Positions 1 to 5,579 of a stretch of 9,423 nucleotides of DNA are shown here, one piece after another. Numbering within the stretch: the first letter of the stretch is position 1; each line of letters opens with the position of its first letter. The notes below the pieces were generated by a model. The model was not told the DNA's origin. It saw only the letters and a list, made by a program, of their open reading frames with translations, and ran no database searches. Source of the stretch: a bacterium (GTDB taxonomy: Bacteria > Bacteroidota > Ignavibacteria > Kapaibacteriales > Kapaibacteriaceae); assembly GCA_020050895.1 (NCBI GenBank), contig JAGVJW010000199.1, positions 1 through 9,423 on the forward strand, read 5' to 3'. Position numbers and translations under genes: made by a program.

Positions 1-1098
1 ACCGTTCATGGTCTTACCGATTAGGTCGAACTGAGCGCTGACATATATGGCACCTTGCGGTTTGATAGCCCGAACTGGATAACCTCTTGAATGTAAATTT
101 TCAAGTCCGTTATAAAGTGCATTGAAGCGAGTATCAATTTTTGATTGCAGCACACTTAGGTAACTATTAACAGCCCCGTCCTCATTCAGAAATCTTGCAG
201 TTGCAACTTGCTCAGCTCTCGGCGCCCAGGCTCCAACATGAACAAGAAATTTCTTCATAACATTTATAACTGCTGGCGGACCGATACTCCATCCCACCCG
301 CACGCCTGTTGCCGCAAATGCCTTGCTAATGCCGTCGATGTACACCGTGTATCTCTTCATTTCCGGACGAACAGAGACCGGATTGACATGTTCGATGCCA
401 TTTGTTCTTAGCATCCAATAAATCTGATCGTACAGCACATACAATGGTTTTCGCTTTCCTTCACGTCGTATATTTTCTTCGAGAACCATATCGCAGATCT
501 GTTCCAACTGTTCTCTAGTAAACGTCGTCCCTGTTGGATTTCCTGGAGAGCACAGTGCAAACATGGCAGCTGACTCGACATGTGGACGCAATTCATCGGC
601 TGTGGGCATAAAACCGTTTTCAGCCGATGTTGGTATCTCAACTCCAACCGCTTCACTTAAATAACAATAGTGATTGTTATTCCATGAAGGAGTGGGATAC
701 ACCACAATATCACCCGGATCAAGAATCGACTTATAAGCAGCGTAGATCAGGGGACGTCCACCCGCAGCTATAAGAATCTCGTCGTTAGCAACATCGAGAT
801 TTTCGTTTGACGCCAGAAACTTCCGCACAGCATGCTTTAAAGAGGATACACCGTCTGCCGGCGGGTAGTTTGTTTCGTTCGCTATGTATGCTTCGATAAC
901 ATATTGCTTCAGCAGTTCCGGAATTGGAAAAATTTTTGGATTAAAATCTCCAATTGTAAGATTGAGTATTGAATGCCCCTTTGCACTTAATTGACTTATC
1001 AGTGAACCTAGCTGAAGGATTTCTGAGCCAATTAAATTTGAAGCCTTCTCTGATATGCTTAAAACAGAGCTAGAAACAGAATCGGTTGATGGTGTCAT
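1..1098 (-). CDS. PLP-dependent aminotransferase, class I/II (aspartate/aromatic type), C-terminus cut by window edge
   Basis: 366 codons are open from ATG at 1098 to the left edge, so the C-terminus is missing; family members usually have about 400-440 residues. It belongs to the fold-type I aminotransferases, which move an amino group from an amino acid to a 2-oxo acid in the cytoplasm. Visible landmarks are the N-terminal 'LTIGDFNPK' segment, the 'SPGNPTGT' turn containing the conserved Asn, 'YDQIYW' with the Asp/Tyr that contact the cofactor, and 'DGISKAFAATGVRVGW', whose Lys259 should form the Schiff base with PLP. From memory, the 'SWNNNHY' and 'GAWAPRAEQ' segments resemble an aspartate-aminotransferase-like form common in Bacteroidota. 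No clear Shine-Dalgarno precedes the ATG. The substrate cannot be read from the sequence. Location downstream of the Tyr/Trp lyase genes makes an aromatic or aspartate substrate plausible, but this is inference, and a 124-bp gap to the upstream gene argues against tight co-transcription. Confidence 0.93.
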   Translation of the reverse strand, partial: MTPSTDSVSSSVLSISEKASNLIGSEILQLGSLISQLSAKGHSILNLTIGDFNPKIFPIPELLKQYVIEAYIANETNYPPADGVSSLKHAVRKFLASNENLDVANDEILIAAGGRPLIYAAYKSILDPGDIVVYPTPSWNNNHYCYLSEAVGVEIPTSAENGFMPTADELRPHVESAAMFALCSPGNPTGTTFTREQLEQICDMVLEENIRREGKRKPLYVLYDQIYWMLRTNGIEHVNPVSVRPEMKRYTVYIDGISKAFAATGVRVGWSIGPPAVINVMKKFLVHVGAWAPRAEQVATARFLNEDGAVNSYLSVLQSKIDTRFNALYNGLENLHSRGYPVRAIKPQGAIYVSAQFDLIGKTMNG

Positions 1099-1222
1099 GA
1101 CACAACTAAGGTTACAAGCAACAACTTATGCAATGTTGTAAAATGTGCCGTGATTGCAAAGGGGAGGAAGCTGGAATTCGATTGGCTAGGGAGCGGGTAG
1201 GAAGAATTCAGCTGACGTAGAT

Positions 1223-1624
1223 TTAATCTTCGATCAGCTCCACAACACCGCCCATCTGCGCGTACAAAGCTGCAGCCTGATCATATCTTTGTTTAAGATC
1301 TATTGTATCGTTGCGGGAGAGGCCTAGAATCATAACATGCCGTTCTTCCCAGTCGTTGGCTTTGCCAGTTGCCGGATACCAATGCAGTCCTCGCTGCTGT
1401 AATTCTTTGAGTAGTTCTAAATGACGGTACTCGTTTTCCTCGTCGGTGATACGGCGTCCCTGTGGATTTTCCGCTCCCAGGACAGCAATAGCGTCCGATT
1501 GATACGCGCGCAACCACGCCTGAACTTCTTCAGACAGCGGCTCACCGATTCTCATATCAGCAAGCCCCCTCACAGAATAGGTTGCCGAAACAAATTGTGT
1601 GCGAAGGATAGGATCAAGTGGCAT
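1223..1624 (-). CDS. DUF3293-like small protein of unknown function
   Basis: A 133-residue soluble protein with no signal peptide or membrane segment. It resembles the DUF3293 family: an N-terminal 'FVSATYSV' strand, a central 'AENPQGRRITDEENEYRH' segment (Asn-Pro followed by a conserved Asn and Arg), then a Gly-Trp-Glu region ('GKANDWEERHVMILGLS') and a C-terminal 'KQRYDQAAALYA' helix. The family has no established function that I know of. An in-frame ATG at 1663 would add 13 residues, but I prefer the ATG at 1624. It has a good Shine-Dalgarno (GGGAGAG at 1637-1631, six bases upstream), and the extra residues lie outside the family-like region. The gene sits alone between gaps of 221 and 124 bp on the same strand as its neighbours, so it may have its own promoter. 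Family assignment is from memory of the motif pattern. Confidence 0.82.
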   Translation of the reverse strand: MPLDPILRTQFVSATYSVRGLADMRIGEPLSEEVQAWLRAYQSDAIAVLGAENPQGRRITDEENEYRHLELLKELQQRGLHWYPATGKANDWEERHVMILGLSRNDTIDLKQRYDQAAALYAQMGGVVELIED

Positions 1625-1652
1625 GGCAGTCTCTCCCGATTCCTTAATACAT

Positions 1653-1683
1653 GCAAGATACACAGTTGATTTGTTTGCGCAAA
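1653..1683 (-). promoter_or_regulatory. Possible Bacteroidota-type promoter for the DUF3293 gene
   Basis: Reading the minus strand, TTTG (1683-1680) is followed after 19 bases by TATCTTGC (1660-1653). This resembles the Bacteroidota -33 TTTG and -7 TAnnTTTG arrangement, though the downstream box is imperfect. Transcription would start close to or inside the alternative ATG at 1663-1661, which fits the choice of the ATG at 1624 as the true start. It is a weak match and could be chance. Confidence 0.25.
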
Positions 1684-1845
1684 TGCACTGCGATCTGCAT
1701 TCATTTTGGGTATGATAACGCTTTTTTACCAGCTATTGTTGGATCGGAAGCTCTGAAATTATTTTCAGATGTTCAGTTGCCTATGACAATCGTACTTTGA
1801 TGCATCTCTTAAGGATTCTTTCGGACCGTTTTTGCAGAGCAGGTT

Positions 1846-2547
1846 TCATAACTTCTTAACCTTATGCCTGTGGGAGCCCCTACGGTCAAAACGCTTATAC
1901 AGAACTATTGACTCAACAACTATCCAGGTTAAAAAACCAATGAGAGTAACTCGCTCCAATACTGCTCCAAATATCCAGTCAGATTCAATACTCAATGTTG
2001 CCAGGCTACCGGAAATCACAACAAACATGACGGTTGCATTTGTGTATAGCGACAACTGCACCATGCCCTTTTCCATTTCATGCATTCCTTGGGCAATCAT
2101 TGCCGCTAAGGCACTCAGCATCAATCCTATTGCCATTACCTTGTGGCCAACACCATATACCGACATCGGCGCGTCATCAGGGTCTTGCGGAAAGCTGACC
2201 AATGCCAGGCCTATCAATCCAGTTACTACAATAAGTCGTGCTGCTGTAGCCGACGGTTCCCCTGCACGTTTTTGAATAATGAACCATCCCACTCCGGTCA
2301 ATATCAAAAATATATTGTAAACAATAAAGATAATCGTAATCGTTAGATAATACGGTCCATCATATGCCGTAAGCCTGCTGAGAGTGTGATATTTTTGACT
2401 GTATCCAGTCTGTAGCGCTCCTCCCAGAACAATTGTTATCATGCAAATCACAGCCGTGCTGATACCGGTCAACGTAGTCGCCTTGGACCATCGGGATATT
2501 CTTGCGTTTTGCTTCATCAGAAGTGATACTGACGTTGCCACCACCAT
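1846..2547 (-). CDS. DUF998-like six-helix integral membrane protein
   Basis: A 233-residue inner-membrane protein with six hydrophobic segments at about residues 25-45, 67-91, 103-119, 134-154, 168-186 and 196-216, and a basic C-terminal tail. The loop after helix 1 ('GYSQKYHTLSRLTAYDGP') and the 'GVGH' start of helix 4 match the pattern of DUF998 proteins, whose function is unknown. I chose the ATG at 2547 because AGGA (2558-2555) lies seven bases upstream and the resulting N-terminus is short. The frame stays open further upstream, with a TTG at 2622, all the way to the tryptophanase stop codon, which is in the same frame. An upstream non-ATG start therefore cannot be excluded. The gene follows tryptophanase by 132 bp on the same strand, the place where enteric tna operons carry a Trp permease. 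However, this protein does not look like TnaB or any amino acid permease, being far too small. Confidence 0.8.
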   Translation of the reverse strand: MVVATSVSLLMKQNARISRWSKATTLTGISTAVICMITIVLGGALQTGYSQKYHTLSRLTAYDGPYYLTITIIFIVYNIFLILTGVGWFIIQKRAGEPSATAARLIVVTGLIGLALVSFPQDPDDAPMSVYGVGHKVMAIGLMLSALAAMIAQGMHEMEKGMVQLSLYTNATVMFVVISGSLATLSIESDWIFGAVLERVTLIGFLTWIVVESIVLYKRFDRRGSHRHKVKKL

Positions 2548-2679
2548 ATCCTGTTCCTGAGATATTATTGGTTGTCGCAGCAGTACATCCAATTTAAAAA
2601 TGATCTCTGGGGATTGCCCCAAACCATCGGTCAGATGCCATTGCTGTATTGCTGCAAAAAACCACCTCCCAATTAATAT

Positions 2680-4050
2680 CTATAGATAACTCAATCTAGC
2701 AGTAAAGTGCCTTAAATACTCTGCCTCATAATCAATCTTCATCCCCCGTAAAGAATTCCGTTGTGCATAAACGTTAATAATTACCTCGATACAGTAATCA
2801 ATATGACTCTGAGTATATACTCTTCGGGGAATAGCCATGCGCACGAGTTCCATCGGCGGTGCAATGTGATTACCCTCTGCATCACGCTTGCCAAACATGA
2901 GCGATCCAATCTCAACGGCTCTGATGCCCCCTTCCTGATAAATGGCACACACTATTGATTGCCCCGGGAACTGCTCCTGTGGAATATGGGGCGCAAAGCG
3001 TTTTGCATCGAGATAGATTGCATGACCTCCGGGCGGCTCCAAGATGGGAACACCCGCTTCCAATAGTTTCTCGCCAAAGTATTCTACGCTTCTCAAACGG
3101 TAGGTTAGATAGTCTTCGTCGAGTACTTCTTCCAGCCCTTGCGCCATGGCTTCCAGGTCACGTCGTGCAAGACCGCCGTAAGTGGGGAAACCTTCCGTAA
3201 CGATGAGCACCGTTCGAGCTCTTTCTGCCAACTCGTCATTGTTCAATGCGAGAAATCCACCGGTGTTTACGAGTCCATCTTTTTTCGCACTCATCAACGC
3301 GCCATCGGCGTATGAAAATATTTCCTGTGCAATCACTTTCACCGTTTTGTTTTCATAACCTTGTTCCCTCTGTTTAATGAACATTGCATTTTCAGCAAAG
3401 CGGCACACATCAAGAAACAGCGGAAGATTATAACGATTGCAAACATCACGTACAGCGCGAATGTTTTGCATGGAAACGGGCTGCCCGCCGCCTGAATTAT
3501 TTGTGAGGGTTAGCATTACTACAGGTATATTCTCACGTCCCGTTTGTTCGATTGCTCGAACAAGTGCATCGACATCCATATTACCCTTGAAGGGGGCTCG
3601 TACTTCCGGTTTGTTGCCGAGTTCGTTGAGAAGGTCGAGTGCAACAGCTCCCGAAACTTCAATGTTGGCACGGGTAGTGTCGAAGTGTGTGTTGTTAGGA
3701 ATAACTTTTCCTTGGCCGCCAACGAGTGAGAAGATGATTTTCTCTGCCGCCCGTCCCTGATGCGTTGGTATGATATGCTTTAACCCCGTTAGCTCTCTAA
3801 TCACCGTCTCAAATCTGAAGAAACTTCTCGATCCCGCATAGGCTTCATCGCCATTCATGATGCCAGACCACTGTAAGGCACTCATAGCTGTAGTGCCGGA
3901 ATCCGTTAGAAGATCTATGAGAACATCATCAGCATGCAAAAAGAATGGATTGTAATACGCTTCAGACAACAGTTGCTTCCTTCGCTCTGGTGTTGTAAAC
4001 CGAATTGGCTCAACACTCTTAATCTTAAATGGTTCAATGATTGTGTGCAT
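2680..4050 (-). CDS. tnaA: Tryptophanase (L-tryptophan indole-lyase)
   Basis: A cytoplasmic PLP- and K+-dependent beta-eliminating lyase that converts L-Trp and water to indole, pyruvate and ammonia. Its 456 residues are close to the family norm (E. coli TnaA has 471). Active-site residues can be placed by alignment from memory with TnaA and Citrobacter tyrosine phenol-lyase: Tyr71 ('GDEAYAGS'), Arg100 ('THQGR'), Asp214 and Arg217 ('LDVCR'), PLP-binding Lys257 ('MSAKKD') and carboxylate-binding Arg404. Three positions separate tryptophanase from tyrosine phenol-lyase, and all read tryptophanase: Asp124 ('HFDTTR'), Ile381 ('AVEIGS') and His448 ('LRHFTA'). The loop after Arg100 is AAE where both reference enzymes have GAE. 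The gene starts 22 bp after the tyrosine phenol-lyase gene, so the two are probably co-transcribed. I see no convincing Shine-Dalgarno before its ATG, and no tnaC-like leader fits in the 22-bp gap. Confidence 0.94.
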   Translation of the reverse strand: MHTIIEPFKIKSVEPIRFTTPERRKQLLSEAYYNPFFLHADDVLIDLLTDSGTTAMSALQWSGIMNGDEAYAGSRSFFRFETVIRELTGLKHIIPTHQGRAAEKIIFSLVGGQGKVIPNNTHFDTTRANIEVSGAVALDLLNELGNKPEVRAPFKGNMDVDALVRAIEQTGRENIPVVMLTLTNNSGGGQPVSMQNIRAVRDVCNRYNLPLFLDVCRFAENAMFIKQREQGYENKTVKVIAQEIFSYADGALMSAKKDGLVNTGGFLALNNDELAERARTVLIVTEGFPTYGGLARRDLEAMAQGLEEVLDEDYLTYRLRSVEYFGEKLLEAGVPILEPPGGHAIYLDAKRFAPHIPQEQFPGQSIVCAIYQEGGIRAVEIGSLMFGKRDAEGNHIAPPMELVRMAIPRRVYTQSHIDYCIEVIINVYAQRNSLRGMKIDYEAEYLRHFTARLSYL

Positions 4051-4072
4051 ACTGTGATGATATTCTGTTTAT

Positions 4073-5476
4073 TTAGTTTGTTTTAGGCTTGAATCTTGCC
4101 TGAAAGAATCGCAGATAGCGCGGTTCATACGTCATCTCAAGACCAGGGATTTCACTCCTCCTGTCATAAAGGCTGGCAATAACTTCGGCAGTAACATCCA
4201 GATGGGCCTGTGTGTAAACCCGACGTGGTATCGTCAGCCTTACAAGCTCAAGTCTGGGATGCCGCTCTTCTCCTGTTTGTTGGTCCCTACCTGCAGACAC
4301 AATGCCCCTTTCCATAGAGCGAATGCCACCTTCGATGTACAACTGCGCCGCCAGCATTTGGGCTGGATACTCACTTTGTTTAAGATGAGGAAGAAAGCGC
4401 TTTGCATCGAGATACACGGCATGGCCGCCAATAGGTTCAACGATTGGGATGCCCCATTCCTGAAGTTTATGTCCAAGGTATTCTACCTGTCCAACACGAG
4501 CCTTGATATGGTTGTCTTGCACAGCTTCGACAATTCCCCGTGCCATTGCCTCCATGTCACGCCCGGCAAGCCCTCCATACGTGTGCATGCCTTCGTACAC
4601 AACAACTAGCGACAGCGCTTCGTGATATATCCACTCTTCGCGCAATGCCAGGAAGCCGCCGATGTTCACCAGCAAGTCCTTCTTGCCTGACATTGTTGCC
4701 CCATCACTCAGGGAACACATCTCGAATAAGATATCTGCAACGGGTTTATTTGCATATCCTTCTTCGCGCTGCTGAATAAAAAATGCATTCTCTATGGCAC
4801 GCGTTGCATCCAGTATAATTCTAATCTCATTCCGTTGCGCCACATTCCTTACTTCCCTCAGGTTGGCCATGCTAATAGGTTGTCCACCAGCCATATTCAC
4901 AGTGGCACCAATGGTGATGTATGGAATCTTCGATGCGCCAACGCGAGCAATTAAATTTTCTAGCTTTTGTATGTCGACATTTCCCTTGAAGGGGGCTTGT
5001 GACATAGGATCGTGTGCTTCCTCAACAATTACGTCTTCGAACGTACCTCCGGCTAGTTCCTGGTGAAGTCTGGTAGTTGTGAAATACATATTACCAGGAA
5101 CTACATCACCGGTCTTGATCAGGATCTTTGAGATAAGGTGTTCGGCTCCGCGTCCTTGATGCGTTGGAATTACATGTGGGTAGCCATAATACTTCCTGAC
5201 GTTTTCTTCCAGATGATAGAAATTTGCCGATCCACTATATGCTTCATCACCAAGCATCATTCCAGACCACTGTACATCACTCATGGCGCTGGTGCCGGAA
5301 TCCGTAAGCAGGTCGATGTAGACATCTTCCGACCGAAGTAAAAATGTATTATAACCAGCCATTTCTATGGCACGCAATCGTTCCTCTTGAGTTGTATTCT
5401 TCAACAACTCAACCATCTTTATTTTATATGGCTCCGCCCAGGAGCGTCTGTGTCGGACAGGTAATTCTTGGTTCAT
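4073..5476 (-). CDS. tpl: Tyrosine phenol-lyase (beta-tyrosinase)
   Basis: A cytoplasmic PLP- and K+-dependent enzyme that splits L-Tyr into phenol, pyruvate and ammonia, reversibly. It has 467 residues, against 456 in Citrobacter freundii; the extra residues form a basic N-terminal extension, giving a constant offset of +9. Every active-site residue I can place is present: Tyr80, Arg109, Asp223, Arg226, PLP Lys266 ('MSGKKD'), Met297, Met388 and Arg413. The substrate-phenol readers Thr133 ('YFTTTR') and Arg390 ('RSMERG') match Citrobacter Thr124 and Arg381, and the Phe pair 457-458 matches 448-449. Tryptophanases carry Asp, Ile/Val and His at the equivalent positions, so the assignment is strong. 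It is the first gene of a head-to-tail pair with tryptophanase and diverges from the adenylate cyclase gene. No strong Shine-Dalgarno precedes the ATG. Confidence 0.95.
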   Translation of the reverse strand: MNQELPVRHRRSWAEPYKIKMVELLKNTTQEERLRAIEMAGYNTFLLRSEDVYIDLLTDSGTSAMSDVQWSGMMLGDEAYSGSANFYHLEENVRKYYGYPHVIPTHQGRGAEHLISKILIKTGDVVPGNMYFTTTRLHQELAGGTFEDVIVEEAHDPMSQAPFKGNVDIQKLENLIARVGASKIPYITIGATVNMAGGQPISMANLREVRNVAQRNEIRIILDATRAIENAFFIQQREEGYANKPVADILFEMCSLSDGATMSGKKDLLVNIGGFLALREEWIYHEALSLVVVYEGMHTYGGLAGRDMEAMARGIVEAVQDNHIKARVGQVEYLGHKLQEWGIPIVEPIGGHAVYLDAKRFLPHLKQSEYPAQMLAAQLYIEGGIRSMERGIVSAGRDQQTGEERHPRLELVRLTIPRRVYTQAHLDVTAEVIASLYDRRSEIPGLEMTYEPRYLRFFQARFKPKTN

Positions 5477-5512
5477 AATCGAAGAAAATAATTTCTCACA
5501 AATTTCGGATAT

Positions 5513-5535
5513 TTTGGTCTTAATACCAAAGACCA
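5513..5535. promoter_or_regulatory. Nested inverted repeats in the tpl/cyclase divergent region: candidate operator or RNA hairpin
   Basis: Two perfect inverted repeats overlap here. TTTGGT (5513-5518) pairs with ACCAAA (5525-5530) across six bases. TGGTCTT (5515-5521) pairs with AAGACCA (5529-5535) across seven bases. They cannot both fold at once. The element lies 36 bp upstream of the tpl ATG and 44 bp upstream of the preferred cyclase ATG, in the 103-bp region that must hold both promoters. A dimeric regulator site or a transcript hairpin are both possible. No T-run follows on either strand, so it is not an intrinsic terminator. I could not identify confident promoter boxes for either gene here. 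Confidence 0.4.
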
Positions 5536-5579
5536 GCCCCGGCTATTATCATTGTAACGAATTTGGGTATCGGGGTACC

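Noticed and set aside
1112..1141. Inverted repeat TTACAA-N18-TTGTAA just upstream of the aminotransferase ATG
   Set aside because: Arms are only six A/T-rich bases, the interior shows no further symmetry, and I could place no promoter relative to it.
1752..1769. Hairpin TCTGAAA-TTAT-TTTCAGA downstream of the DUF998 gene
   Set aside because: A 7-bp A/T-rich stem with no following T-run on either strand; too weak to call a terminator.
1832..2275. 147-codon plus-strand open frame opposite the DUF998 gene
   Set aside because: It is antisense to a clear membrane protein, its translation is of low-complexity shadow type, and no start signal precedes it.
2677..2688. 12-bp perfect palindrome TATCTATAGATA over the tryptophanase stop codon
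   Set aside because: A/T-rich, within the last codons of the gene, no promoter nearby; likely chance.
4202..4609. 135-codon plus-strand open frame opposite tyrosine phenol-lyase
   Set aside because: Fully antisense to a gene with all catalytic residues; composition and lack of motifs mark it as a shadow frame.
3584..4997. Identical 15-mer CCCTTGAAGGGGGCT in both lyase genes (3584-3598 and 4983-4997)
   Set aside because: It encodes the shared 'APFKGN' motif in the same frame; explained by paralogy, not a mobile or regulatory repeat.
5496..5500. TGTGA half-site (minus strand) 19 bp upstream of the tpl ATG, considered as a CRP site
   Set aside because: No matching TCACA half at the right spacing, and it is too close to the start codon for an activator site.
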